A DNA stretch of 64,000 nucleotides from Dermacentor variabilis (lineage: Eukaryota; Arthropoda; Arachnida; Ixodida; Ixodidae), in NCBI RefSeq assembly GCF_050947875.1, contig NC_134570.1, forward strand, positions 244,086,584 through 244,150,583. Direction: 5' to 3'. Positions 20,137 to 30,463 of the stretch are shown here, piece by piece; within the stretch, counting starts at the first letter, position 1; every line of letters starts with the position of its first letter. The notes below the pieces were generated by a model. The model was not told the origin of the DNA. It made no database searches and saw only the letters and a program-made list of their open reading frames with translations. The position numbers and the translations under genes were made by a program.

Positions 20137-20500
20137 TCAAAATCCAGGTTTGGACGAGTTCATGTATTCACAAGGTCTTCCAAGACCAGTTACCATCCGT
20201 CCGCCCGCACCCGTCCCGCCTTTGTGCGTTCGTTGGCCCGACCTTTTCGAGCTGCATTCAGAAAGCCTGCTAGCAGAAAGTCGTACTCTCACACATTCAC
20301 GCATTACTGATAATTTCTGGTAGTAATCGTCGTCACGGAAGTGGTTAGAGCACAGCACTGTTACTCTTGAGCGCTTGAAATTCTTTCGATTCACAGCAGC
20401 CTCCCATTTAGCTCCAAGCTTCTTGTCGTGCGAGGAGTAATGGAACATCGTTGCGGCCGCTGGTGTTCGTGCAACCGTAGGCTGCACAGAACGCCGGCAT
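20137..20500 (-). pseudogene. THAP-domain protein of the Kolobok-like element
   Basis: The ATG at 20500 begins [17 protein letters not shown], holding the first two zinc ligands of a C2CH THAP finger. A one-base shift near 20445 follows. The frame then reads [19 protein letters not shown] and [17 protein letters not shown], with the invariant Trp, the C-x2-H pair and the following Phe. THAP fingers bind transposon ends in P and Kolobok elements. The rest of a transposase is not visible before LINE C begins at 20118, so only the DNA-binding exon survives. The stop is at 20137. Confidence 0.82.
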
Positions 20501-21014
20501 GATCAGCCCACCACTTCAATTGATGCTGCGCACATCAGCTACCACTCTACGTACACACAAACAAAGAAATGTAGGTTCGAGCGAGGCAGATTACGACGGC
20601 ACACACGCAGAAACAAGCGCGGTCAGGCATAGTCGCGGAGACTGCGACGGAGCGGAACACCAGTGCTGACGTTACTACGCCGCAGTTTCCGGTCTCCGCT
20701 CGCATCGTCAGCATCAGCAGCAGCGTTCGACGGGGAGTGGAGCGACAGCGCAATTTTAACCGGCGATTACGTCGTTCCTAAGTGAAAAATCCCGCCCAAA
20801 ATTTTACGTGCATGGTTTATAAGGTTCTGGGCATCCGTATATGAGCGTCTTATTGAATTCGACAGACTCTTCAGCTTCCCTTTAAGGGCTAAAATTGCCA
20901 CAGGCATGTCCGAAAAAGCTCTTAAGACCTGCCAGTACACTTATTAGGCATATCGGTGCTCGTACTGTGACAGGACACAGGGGTGCACGCGTGAATAATT
21001 AAGAAATATATACT

Positions 21015-22479
21015 GGGCTTCTTCGATTTTCCACTTCTGGCTACCCGCAGGCTGCCAGAGCCAGCCAGAGCGTCTTCGTTTTTCTCAGGTTGCTCTACCC
21101 ACCGCGCGACGCACTTCCGCCGGGCGTTCGTTTTGCTCGAGCTGGACGGTTCTGGTTACCCGCGGGCTGCCAGAGCCAGCCATAGGGTATTCGTTTTTCT
21201 CAGGTTGCTCTGCCCACCGCGCGACGCACTTCCGCAGGGCGTTCGTTTTGCTCGAGCCAGGACGATTTTGGTCTAGCTGCACTCTGGAAGTTCTCTGCCT
21301 AGCAGACGACTAAAAGAGGCGATGGGCGCTGGCCATCATCTTTGCGAGGACTTCACGGATTGCAACGCGGGCGCTTGAGGACTTACATTTACCTCGCTCA
21401 GTCTACTGTCATCTTCGGATTTCCCCACTTCTAGCGCTATCTTTTTAGGTGCTAACGCTGTGTTCCGCATGGCGAAGCGGTGTGATACGAGCCGTGGTGA
21501 ACCGTTTGAAGCTTTTGTGTGCGTATGTGTGTGTGTGTCCACTGATTGCTTCTTCGCGGCTGTGAACAGCGCGCCGCGCTCGCATGCATGCATGTTATCT
21601 GCATCGTGTTCCACGCAAGTTGTAGACGCTCATGCCCACATTGCGGTACATTTTGGTTTCGTCTTTCACTGGTGGCCTTCCTTTTCACATATCTCGCGTA
21701 TGTATATCTCTCCTTTCTCTGCACCGATATGTGTTTGAACTGCAGGCCGTTGATCTAAGAATACACTGATTGCACTCGGTACATTAGACACATGTACATT
21801 GGCTTATTGCTCTCATGATTGCGACCAATGTTGTTTTTCGTGTGAAACGTTTTGCTGGTCACAGGCGACATGCATTTTCATGCGCCAGCCACGTCCCCAG
21901 CTCCTTAGGGTCAAAATGAGGAGCATCATCAGCCACCACAAACTTTCTGAAACCGAAGCCCAAGCAGGTCGGCGCGAAATTTTCTGCATGTGAGACGTAC
22001 CCGATAACCTGCTTTTTCATGTCTAGTGATGACACAGCGCCTACTCATCAATGTCATCGGTGGGTGACGTGATCGCTGCGAGCGGGGATCCTCCAGCTAT
22101 CGCTTTCGAGTATACAATCACAATTTCGCGTCTTGTCATCCACCGCGTCGGAGGCCAACTGTTGCACTACCCAAGGCAAGGTTCGCCCAGTACGCGTCCT
22201 GCGCCGTGTCACGCGAAAGTGATCGTACTCCTGAATGGAACTGTATATTTTCAAGCTGGCAACGCATAAATGGGCCAACTACGCCGAGCGCGTGCCGGCC
22301 TCGCCAGGCGCTGCCACGCTGGTAGCATGTTAACATTTGGCCAGCTGACCGGCGTTCGATTTTGCAAACTTCAGACAAGTTCAGGTTGTCTTGGGATCCC
22401 AGCCCACGTGACTTCCTGTCAGAATCGGAACTAGCTGGCTGCCATCTGGCTGCCAGAACTCCGAAAATCGAAGAGGCCC
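21015..22479. mobile_element. Element W, TIR DNA transposon with 3-bp ACT duplication
   Basis: Ends are GGGCTTCTTCGATTTTCCAC and, inverted, GGGCCTCTTCGATTTTCGGA. Flanks are ACT (21012-21014 and 22480-22482). Z2 at 36285-36305 is the empty site. The 1,465-bp body has no convincing gene, so it is a non-autonomous element. Inside lie a 115-bp tandem duplication and a short GTGTGT run near 21526. I do not recognise the superfamily; a 3-bp duplication would fit Harbinger or CACTA-like groups, but the TIR does not settle it. Confidence 0.8.
21039..21269. repeat. Two 115-bp tandem repeats inside element W
   Basis: Units start GGCTACCCGCAGGCTGCCAG (21039) and GGTTACCCGCGGGCTGCCAG (21154). They share CAGGTTGCTCTRCCCACCGC and GTTCGTTTTGCTCGAGC, at roughly 92% identity by eye. 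Subterminal tandem repeats are common transposase-binding regions. Confidence 0.85.
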
Positions 22480-23225
22480 ACTGTGTCCCGTGACAATTTC
22501 CCCTTTTCACGCTTGTTATGCTTCACCGTGTAACAATGCTGTATTGGGGCGAAGCTAACTTTCGGAGACTGGCATTACGCAACGCGTTGTGCTCTGCGAG
22601 CTTCGAAGCCAATCGCGAGGATTATAAAGGCGGAGTCGGTGCAGTTGCTGACAGCGGCGAATTCTTTAAATGAAAAACACGGCGCCGCACGGCAAAACGC
22701 TTAATAGCAAACGTAGAAGCAGCTAGGCCTAACGTTGCCTTAGTGCTGGCTGCGGCTGCCAGCGGATCTGCGTGCGAGAGTGCCGGTTTGAGGCGGCGGG
22801 ATAATCAAAATGGCGGCGGTGGTGGCTTTGATTAAGTTTGTAGTTGGATTGAGGTTGGATTGCTCGCGGACGCTCCTGCGTTCGAGGCTTCAGCGACTTC
22901 CTTCGTAGCAAAGTGCTCTCTTATCTTTATTAGCTAGTGTTTTGAAGTGTTTCCTTTTGCATGGAGTAGGGGCGCAAATTTTAGATTCTTGGTAAGAGTA
23001 GTAAACGTACCGGCTTTGTCTTGCTCCGGCAGCTCCCCCGTTAGGCCTAGGTGGTATGAGGGACCTATTTGATAGGATTATTTAATTCTTTCAGCTAGCC
23101 CTTCGGATTCTTACATGGGGTAGGGAGTGATGACTCTCTATTTTTGTTTGGGATAGCGGTTGAGTCGGCTTTGCTTGAGTGATTTGGTGAATTTGCTCGT
23201 TGGGCTTAGGGACGTAGGCCTAGCG

Positions 23226-23729
23226 ATGAAATCGAATAATGTAAAGGCCGCAGGGGACGGCGAACAAGTGCAATGCGACGAGTGTCTGCGATGGTGCTTC
23301 CTCGACGAGACTAAATTCCAGAATTTAGCAGACGCGGAGGGGCCTAGCTTCATGTGCAGGTCGTGCGAGGGTGTCCGCGAAGCCGTCCGAAAACTGGAAG
23401 GGAATTGGGCGGATAAGTTCGAAGAGCTTAAGGGTGACCTAAGGGAGAAGCAGAAGGAGCGGGTAGCACTGCAGGCGAAAGTTGACAATTTCGCCAAGGT
23501 GGAGGTGGCCCAGGCCGCGCAGTTAGTAAGGACCCTGGCCGAGCTGGAAAGGCGGCTCGATGCGCTTGAGACGCGGGCAGCGGAGAATGTCGGGTCAGGA
23601 CAACAAAGCGGTGGCAAAATGTCAGAAAGTAGGGTAGACCCTACAGGCGAAGTGGGAAGGAGGGAGGCAAAGCAAGCGGTCGTCAGCTCGCCGCCGGTGA
23701 ATCGGCGAAGTTATAGTGAAGCAGCGTAA
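23226..23729 (+). pseudogene. LINE H ORF1 part a: zinc finger and coiled coil
   Basis: From the ATG at 23226 (MKSNNVKAAGDGEQ) it encodes C-x2-C ... C-x2-C (VQCDECLRWCFLDE, SFMCRSCEGV), a PHD/ZZ-like zinc finger. A long coiled coil follows (about residues 55-130: WADKFEELKGDLREK, LAELERRLDALE). The frame is also open upstream to 23160 but without ATG. The stop is at 23727; in relatives it probably continued into the esterase, as the two parts are adjacent in different frames. Confidence 0.75.
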
Positions 23730-23826
23730 CACGCCCCGAATGAGGCGACGCTGCAGCCACAGGGGCGCCAACGAACGCGGGGAGAGGAGGAAAACAAGCT
23801 AACCCCAAGGAATGAGCTCATAGCCA

Positions 23827-24423
23827 ATGATAAGAGGCAGCATAATCTGGAAGTTGGGAAGGAGGGAATGCCTACTACTTATCGGTGGGGGTTCAAATAT
23901 GAGGAGATGCAAAAGAGCTATAATGGAGCGTGCAAAGGGTGATAAGCGGGTAGCAGTCGGGACGTTCCCAGGCAGGACAATGGACGCAGTACTGAGAGAA
24001 ACAAAAAGCAAGCTTTCTGAGAATGCTGCAGAGCGCAATATGGTAGTGGTAGCGGCGGGGCTAAACGATGTCTTGAATGGTGAAGCCGCAAAAGTAGCGG
24101 AAAGATTAGCAGAGGGAGTTGACGATTTAAGGGCGATAGCACAGGAAGTCCAGATCGTGGTATGCACAGTGCCGGAGGTGCAAGGACGGAACAGAGAAAT
24201 TGCTAAGGACGTTGTGGCTGTTCATCGTAAGATAAGAAAGCTAAGCCAGGAGAAAGGATTTGAAGTGGCAGACATAAACAGAGAAGTGCATAGAGCAGGC
24301 TTTGGCGGAGGCTTTACACGCGATGGCATCCACTTTAATGGAAGGCTAGGAGCCGAGATCGGCTGGCACCTGGCAGGTCGGGCAGTAGCTTTTTTAGGGG
24401 GTCCACTGCTCCTCAGGGCGTAG
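23827..24423 (+). pseudogene. LINE H ORF1 part b: SGNH/GDSL-type esterase domain
   Basis: 198 residues. The SGNH hydrolase blocks are visible: block I LLIGGGSNMRRC (catalytic Ser; the usual GDS has become GGS), block III VVAAGLNDVLNG (Asn), and block V TRDGIHFNGRLG (Asp and His). An esterase domain of this kind defines the type III ORF1 of CR1/L2-related LINEs, where it is thought to act on membrane lipids. The frame differs from part a by one base, so a frameshift lies between 23729 and 23827. Confidence 0.78.
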
Positions 24424-24474
24424 GGGTAAATAAAAAGTGTAGAAAGTGCAACAATAGATGCTGACGCCAATAAA

Positions 24475-25362
24475 ATGGCCACTAGGAGGTCCAGGAAGAA
24501 AACTACAAAAAGTAAATTTAACACCAGAATCAGGTACATAAACATGCAAGGCGGTAGAAAGAGAGCGAAGTGGTTAGAAATACAACAGCAGTTAAAGGAC
24601 GAAGAAGTAGGTGTATACGCGCTATGCGAAACACATCTCAGGGATCTAGAAGACCCACCATTTATTGAAGGCTACGTCTGCGAAGGGAGCAATAGAACAA
24701 CAACGGAGAGGAAGGGAGGAGGAGTAGGTATCCTGATACATCAAGGAACAAATTGGAAAAGAATAAAGTTAACTTGCAAAGAACATGTCCTGGTATCAGG
24801 CACAATTGCCGGTAAAGAAACATGGCTAGGAGTAGTTTATTTAGGGACAGGGGCCAAACCCAGGCAAGAGAAGAAGGATCTAGTGAAGTGTCTCGATGAC
24901 GATATAAAGCAGTTTGGAGAAGGTGCCGATATTTGTCTGCTGGGTGACATGAATGGCCACATCGAGGATCTGGATGGATACACAGATTGTAATGGGGGGT
25001 TGATGCTAGACTTCTGTGAGCGACCAAACCTAGTTATAGTAAATAGAGAAACTAAGTGTGAGGGACAAATAACTTGGGAGTCCTGTAACAGACAAACGAC
25101 CATTGATTACTGCTTAATGTCGCAGGGGTTGTATAGCAAGCTCGCAATAATGGAAATAGACGAAGAGGGGAAGTACAGCCTCGGAAGTGATCATGAACGT
25201 ATTAGTCTACAGTTGGGAGCCCTGCTCAAAAGAGAAATGCAGGGAAGTCAAAAAGACTACGCAAAATTAAATGACGAACAAGCAGCGCAAATAGCGGCTG
25301 GCATAGAGGAAGCAATAGCAAAACATCCCATGGAAAGGTGGGAATATAATCAGAACTACTAA
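24475..25362 (+). CDS. LINE H ORF2 endonuclease domain
   Basis: 295 residues, open, from ATG at 24475 (MATRRSRKKTTKSK, a basic N terminus). The EEP endonuclease motifs are IRYINMQGG (Asn), YALCETHL (Glu), GGGVGILIHQG, GVVYLGTG, CLLGDMNGHI (Asp, Asn), IDYCLMSQ and LGSDHERISL (Asp-His). It nicks target DNA for priming. A frameshift near 25360 separates it from the rest of ORF2. Overall the domain looks complete. Confidence 0.88.
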   Translation: MATRRSRKKTTKSKFNTRIRYINMQGGRKRAKWLEIQQQLKDEEVGVYALCETHLRDLEDPPFIEGYVCEGSNRTTTERKGGGVGILIHQGTNWKRIKLTCKEHVLVSGTIAGKETWLGVVYLGTGAKPRQEKKDLVKCLDDDIKQFGEGADICLLGDMNGHIEDLDGYTDCNGGLMLDFCERPNLVIVNRETKCEGQITWESCNRQTTIDYCLMSQGLYSKLAIMEIDEEGKYSLGSDHERISLQLGALLKREMQGSQKDYAKLNDEQAAQIAAGIEEAIAKHPMERWEYNQNY

Positions 25363-27741
25363 TTAGTACAAAAATAAAAGAATTAATATTAGTAAACCGC
25401 TGGAGAGAAAAGAGGAAGCCACGAAGTTGGTGGAATAAAGAAATTAGGGAGGCCATGGAACAACGACGGTTGGCATGTCGGCAACAGAGAGAAGCAAAGA
25501 GGGCGCAGTTATCTGTAGAGGAAATAAGCCAAAATGGAAATCTTATAAGCAAAAGAAACAACAAGTGCAGGTGCTCGTCCAGGCTAAAATAAAGCAGTCC
25601 TCTGATCACTGGCTGGCTGAAGTTCGCGATGCAACTAATAAAGGGAGGTCAAGAAAATTCTGGAACCATGTAAGCTGGCTGGGTAAAGCTAATCACAGAA
25701 AGCAGGAACAGGTTCACGATGCCGAAGGAAATGGTTTAGAGGAAGATGGCGCTGTCAACTACATCGGTTCAGTTATAGTAGAGTCATTTAGCAAAGACGA
25801 TAGGGTAATCGCCCCAAATGAGGGAGCAACACAGGATAGCACAACAGAGAACAGCTTAGAACTGACCCATCTTAACTGGAAAAAGGCGGAAGCAAATGTT
25901 CCAAAATGCACGTCCGCGGGGATAGACAAAATTCCAATCAAGTTAATTAATGAACTTGGCCCAAGAAGCAAGGAAACGCTGATAAAAGCATTGGAGGCAG
26001 TCATAACAAGTAAGCAAATCCCGCACAGCTGGAAACAGAGTAAAATGAATTTGATTTATAAAGGAAAAGGTGATAAGAAGAACATAAAATCCTTCCGACC
26101 AATTACATAAACATCAGTTATATACGGGCTGGCGATGCAGGCGGTAAAATTAAAAATGCAGTCATGGGTAGAAAGTAATAGAATACTCGGAGAACTTCAG
26201 AATGGGTTCAGAAGTGGTAGGCGCTTGGATGATAGCCTGTTCGTGCTTACCCAGTGCATAGAAATAGCTAAAGCGGAAAACAGACCTCTGTATTTCGCGT
26301 TCCTGGACATATGCGGTGCATACGACAACGGGAACAGGGAACTCCTGTGGAACATATTAAAAGATCAAGGCATCGTTCATCAGGTAATTGATTTTCTACA
26401 GGAAATATATCGAGAAAATAATGTTGAAATAACATGGGAAGGAATTAAGAGTATGACAACTGTCGAGGTGCAGAAAGGATTAAGGCAAGGTCGTCTTCTA
26501 TCACCGCTGCTGTTCATGCTTTATGTGACAAGTATGGAAAGGAGGTTACAACGAAGCAATCTAGGGTATAACCTGTCGTACAGATTAGGCGGAAAGGTTG
26601 TTGAGCAACGACTACCAGATTTAATGTATGCGGACGATATTGCACTAGTAGCAGAGAGCCAGGAAGATTTGCAAACTCAGGTTAATTACTGTGGAGACGA
26701 AGGAGACAGTTTAGGTTTCAGTTTTAATACAGCTAAGTCCAGGGTGATGTTTTTCAATGATACAACTGATCAGGAGCTTACAATACTACCAGGCCATGAA
26801 ATACCCCGAGTGGCCGAATACAAATATCTCGAGGTATGGATAAACAAAGGGCAGATGTACACGGAAAAGCACGAACAGTATCTCATAGCAAAAGGGCGAA
26901 GAGGTGTCGGAATAATGAAGCATAGGGCATTGTGGGGGTACAGCAGTTATGAGGTACTGAGACGTATTTGGAAGGGAGTAATGGTGCCGGGGCTTACTTT
27001 TGGGAAGGCAGTCCTGTGTTTAAGGGAAGAGGTTCAGTCGAGACTAGAAGTAAATCAGAGAGCTGTTGGAAGATTAGCACTAGGTGCCCACGGGAAAACC
27101 ACAAACGAAGCAGTACAGGGGCATATGGGCTGGGCATCGTTCGAAGCACGCGAAGCTCAGAGTAAAATCCTATATGAAAAACGCCTTAGGAAATTGGACG
27201 ATAAAAGATGGGCAGCTAAGGTATCTAAATACCTATACTGAAAGAGCGTTGACTCACAATCGCGGAAAAGAACTAGGAAGCTAACCAGTAAGTATGCCAG
27301 ACACGAGGACGAAGAAAGAGCATTAAACGACAGGTTAAAAACGCGGAAGGTAAAAATTGGACAAATTCAATGGAAAAGAAGCATAGTGTTGAACTATATC
27401 GAGACTGGAAACAGCAGATCAGGAAGGAAGCGTTTTATGATAACTCAAGAGGCAGTGCCCTTCTCTTTGAAGCTAGGTCAGGATGGCTTAGGACGCAGAG
27501 CTACAAAAAGAAATTTAACGCAGAAAAACACACATGTACTGTGTGTGGTAATTCTGTAGAAACAATAGAACACCTCCTACTAAAATGTGATGATATCAAT
27601 CCCAATGTCGATGCGGCCACAGTCACGCTTCCTGAGGCCCTAAGGTTCAGAGATAATAATAGTGATGTAAATAAATATGCGGTGGAAATTAGCAAAAGGC
27701 GACTGGAGGATTGGTGGCTCAAAAGCAGAGAGGTGACATAA
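25363..27741 (+). pseudogene. LINE H ORF2: linker, RT and C-terminal zinc knuckle
   Basis: Frames change near 25360 and 25540. A linker (RSRKFWNHVSWLGK) leads to the RT: KQSKMNLIYKGKGD, a TAA at 26108, LGELQNGFRSGRRLDDSLF, FLDICGAYDNGNRELL, VQKGLRQGRLLSPLLFMLY and LMYADDIALVAES, with intact YADD at 26627-26638. The main frame ends at 27241. In another frame 27370-27741 gives CTVCGNSVETIEHLLLKC, a C-x2-C-x8-H-x4-C knuckle typical of LINE C termini. Confidence 0.88.
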
Positions 27742-28236
27742 GGTTAAAAGGGTACGAAGACGTACTTAAAGAAAATCGATAATTTTTCATAACACACAGC
27801 ACAGGTAAATAAAAATAAAAGAAAAAAGAAAGCTGAGCATGGGGGCAACTGCCATTACCCCGTTTCAAAGGGGACTCTCCTACCTTCCATCCATCCAATC
27901 CCATTCGAGACCTGCAGTCAGGGCCATATACATTGACTCTATGGAGTACGTGGTGATGCCGCAAAGCCGTGCGAATTATCAAGCACGTCCGAAAAATCGA
28001 GCGTCTGGAAAATCGGGCATTAACTACTCTGGCAATGCCTCGTGCCGATGACACGGCGTCAAGGACGATTCGTTGCGGTTCCTCTGTCGCTGGAGCCAGC
28101 ATGAACACGACTTTCGTTCCCTTTTAATAAAGTTACAGCTAATTTTCCTTGATAGAAGCCCGAATTCCCTGAGGTTTCCCTTAGTATTTCCAGACTATTC
28201 AAATTCCCTGAGAATTTCAGGTTGGTAGACACCCTG

Positions 28237-29400
28237 TTTATTCCTGATGTCTTCATTGGTGAGCTCCGCGGATGTAGCTATCATGATGTCGCTGTCAGTG
28301 TAATCATCGAAGGCCACGGTGGTGTCAACGGGAAGCTTCTCGGTAAGCTCATTCCAGACTTCTGGGTTGAGCTCCTCTGTGTCCTCCCGTTTTGTAGCGT
28401 AGGTGAAGCCTTTAAAAGGCCTGCCTTTCGCCAGTAGTTGATCATGCTTGCCTTCACAATCCACCACAACCCTGTAAGCATTTCTGCAGCTTGACAGACG
28501 TTTGCCTGTGTGGGCAGCTTCAGTCGAATACTGATCAGCAGGCGCTGCACAAGACGCTTCAGAAACTCGGCCTTCACACATCTGGTGATGCCCTGGTCCG
28601 AAGGTTGGAGCAAAGAAGTACAATTTGGGGGCATAAATTCAAGTTGCACATTGCTCAATCGCACGTTCACGATATGCGCCAAGGAAATGTCAACGATGAG
28701 GAGAATATTTTTGTCTTTCTTCTTCATTGTGTTGTCGAGCTGCAGCAGCCACTGAGTGAACAATTCTCGCGTCATCCACGCTTTTTTGTTGGCTCGGTAG
28801 TTGCAAGGCAACGAGATGTTTTTCAAGCAGTGTGGCTTAGCAGACTTGCCAACAACTAGCGGCTTCAGTTTTTTCTTGCCCGTGGCGTTGCAGCAGAAAT
28901 GAACCGAAACACGGAGACGTAATTTTTTTCCGCCCTTGCACTCGTCACCTTTGAAATTCATTGTTTTATCAGGCAACAACTGATAAAAGAACGCCATTTC
29001 ATCGCCGTTGAAAACTTTGTCTGGAGAGAAAGACTCAATCTCTTGAAAGAGCTCATTCCGCCAGGCTACAACACTGTCGGCATTTGCTGCCTTTTCTTCA
29101 CCACAAGCAACCTGCCACGCAATGCCATTCCTTTGCCAGAAGCGGTAAAGCCATCCATCACTTGCATCGAAACCGGACATGTGCAAGACGGCCGCAAACT
29201 GTAGCATCTTCTCTTGAATAATCAGGACTGACAAGGGCGCATTGTTTTCTCTGGCACCCATAAACCACGTGAGGTCGGCGTCGTCGACGTTTGGGTAGTT
29301 GCTTAGCACTTTTTGTCGGCTTTATCTTTGAGCGATGAACTGGCGTAGCTTCTTTCTAACGCGGGGGCCAGGAGAACTCATTGTCAGCAAAGCAAACGCA
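28237..29400 (-). pseudogene. Tigger-A transposase, main part (CENP-B-like HTH remnant and DDE)
   Basis: The start near 29380 gives MSSPGPRVRKKLRQ, a typical Tigger N terminus. The first helix-turn-helix is largely missing, and a stop precedes the long frame (29309 onward). That frame contains the Tc5-type DNA-binding region (WFMGARENNAPLS, FDASDGWLYRFWQRNGI). The DDE catalytic core follows with NGDEMAFFYQLLPDKT, KNILLIVDISLAH and MPPNCTSLLQPSDQG, so all three acidic positions look present. A frameshift near 28500 moves to a frame with EELNPEVWNELTEKL and ELTNEDIRNK, where Z1 interrupts. It is not functional. Confidence 0.88.
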
Positions 29401-29836
29401 CAACACAATCACAGCACCGATAACTTCGCAGCTCCTGCCGATCACTATCAATGAGGTGACACGAGGCCTATGATATAGTAGAAGAGTCCAAACATGATCA
29501 TATGAGACGCTCACGCTGATGCCGATGCTGCTGGGGCTATACCCATTGAAACAGATTCCCCAGTGCGTGGCTGCTGCTGCTGTGGATGATGATGATAGGT
29601 GTAAACCTCAGGAATTCGGTACCGAAACTTCAACGGAACTTCGTACTAACGAAGCATCTTGGTGATTATGGGATTAAATTGCGTACATTATTCTGAAATA
29701 TTCGGTAATCTGAAAATTCGCAGTAGTGAAAGTTTTTTACATTGAAAATATAGGCATTTTGGCGGGGATCTTAAAAAAATTCGTAAATCTGAAAAGTTTG
29801 TTAATGTGGTGTTCGTAGTAACAAGATTTTACTGTA

Positions 29837-30463
29837 GCTAATACTAAACTTTCGTCATCTGCAGGTTTTTACGAAATCTCATCAATGTTTTTAAAAACAC
29901 CTAATTCATCTCTGCATATCTAACGTTTTTGCTTTCAGTCACTATCCTCTGGAAACCTTCTGAAAGAGAGGAAAGTGGGCAAGGTTGTTCCAGTATACAA
30001 ATCGGGCAATAAGAGCTTGTCTTCGAACTACCACCCCATTTCCACCCAGTCAGTCCCCTGTAAGATCATGGAGCGTGTCATATACACCCATATAACTAAC
30101 TTTCTTGATGCTAACAATTTCTTTAACCAATTCCAGCACGGATTCTGCAAGGGACTAACTTGCAAAACACAACTAGCTACATTTCTTCATGACCTACACT
30201 CATATCTCAATATTGCCATACAAACTGATGCAATTTTCCTTGACTTCGCAAAAGTATACGACAAAGTAGCTCATCAGCGACTCCTCCTAAAGCTTTCACG
30301 GATAAATCTACATCCTGCAGTTTTAACGTGGATCAAACAATTCCTTCCAAATGGCATGTACATGGCATATATCAATAACAACACTACTGAGCCCCCACCC
30401 ATAATGTCAGGCATTCCTCAGGGCTCTGCATTTGGCCCCATCCTAATAGACATTAATCATCTA
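29837..30463 (+). pseudogene. LINE K, reverse transcriptase segment
   Basis: It continues LINE K across Tigger-A: NTKLSSSAGFYEISSMFLKT, then KVGKVVPVYKSGNKSLSSNY, VPCKIMERVIYTHITNF, QFQHGFCKGL, FLDFAKVYDKVAHQRLL (first Asp block, F-to-Y change) and SGIPQGSAFGPILIDIN. It is cut at 30462-30463 (TA) by Tigger-B before the FADD box. One stop lies at about 29923. Confidence 0.85.

Larger units (their letters stand above)
9557..20881 (-). mobile_element. Kolobok-like DNA transposon with TTAA duplication and THAP domain
   Basis: Ends are AGGGAAGCTGAAGAG at 9557 and its reverse complement ending at 20881. Both are flanked by TTAA (9553-9556 and 20882-20885). Z2 provides the empty site with a single TTAA near 36153. 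The right arm codes for a THAP zinc-binding domain on the minus strand. A TTAA duplication plus THAP is the Kolobok signature; piggyBac also uses TTAA but does not carry THAP. Own segments are 9557 to about 10700 and about 20119-20881; LINE C fills the rest. The left arm includes SEEFAVAPYMY near 9862, a phrase seen in other tick elements. Confidence 0.78.
22837..27899 (+). mobile_element. LINE H, non-LTR retrotransposon with zinc-finger/esterase ORF1
   Basis: About 5.1 kb inside Z1. It has a 5' UTR (22837-23225), ORF1 part a, ORF1 part b (SGNH esterase), endonuclease, RT and a C-terminal zinc-knuckle region. The 3' end is CAACTGCCATTACCCCGTTT, AAAGGGGACTCTC and a short (ATCC)n tail. The 3' end resembles a sequence I know as very common in tick genomes. 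There are several frameshifts. The clade is uncertain; the esterase ORF1 suggests relation to CR1, but RT motifs differ from LINEs B, C and J. Confidence 0.85.
8771..28236. mobile_element. Element Z1, TIR DNA transposon (CAGGGTGTCTACC), about 1.6 kb of its own
   Basis: Ends are CAGGGTGTCTACGAAG at 8771 and, inverted, CAGGGTGTCTACCAACC at 28236. Flanks are TTTATA (8765-8770) and TTTATT (28237-28242), a 5-6 bp duplication; removing one copy restores the Tigger-A reading frame. Own segments are 8771-9552, 20886-21011, 22483-22836 and about 27900-28236. The gaps are the Kolobok-like element, W and LINE H. Z2 matches segment by segment. The superfamily is unclear; CAGGG...CCCTG ends with a 5-6 bp duplication would fit hAT-like elements. 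I see no transposase. Confidence 0.85.
8210..29834 (-). mobile_element. Tigger-A, pogo-superfamily DNA transposon, split by a 19-kb insert
   Basis: Terminal inverted repeats are CAGTACAATCTCATTACAAC at 8210 and, read inwards from 29834, CAGTAAAATCTTGTTACTAC. Both ends are flanked by TA (8208-8209 and 29835-29836), the target duplication of the Tc1/mariner-pogo group. The transposase is on the minus strand at 28237-29400, and its C-terminal tail is at 8519-8764. Element Z1 (8771-28236) sits between them. The host LINE K reads on across it, which confirms the boundaries. Tigger-A's own sequence is about 2.2 kb. Confidence 0.88.

Noticed and set aside
21085..21282. Minus-strand open frame with repeated peptides
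   Set aside because: It is produced by the 115-bp tandem duplication in element W and has no domain.
22051..22269. Small open frames in element W
   Set aside because: No homology, and no consistent frame or start context.
28491..28859. Plus-strand open frames across the Tigger-A transposase
   Set aside because: They are antisense to a transposase with clear DDE motifs.
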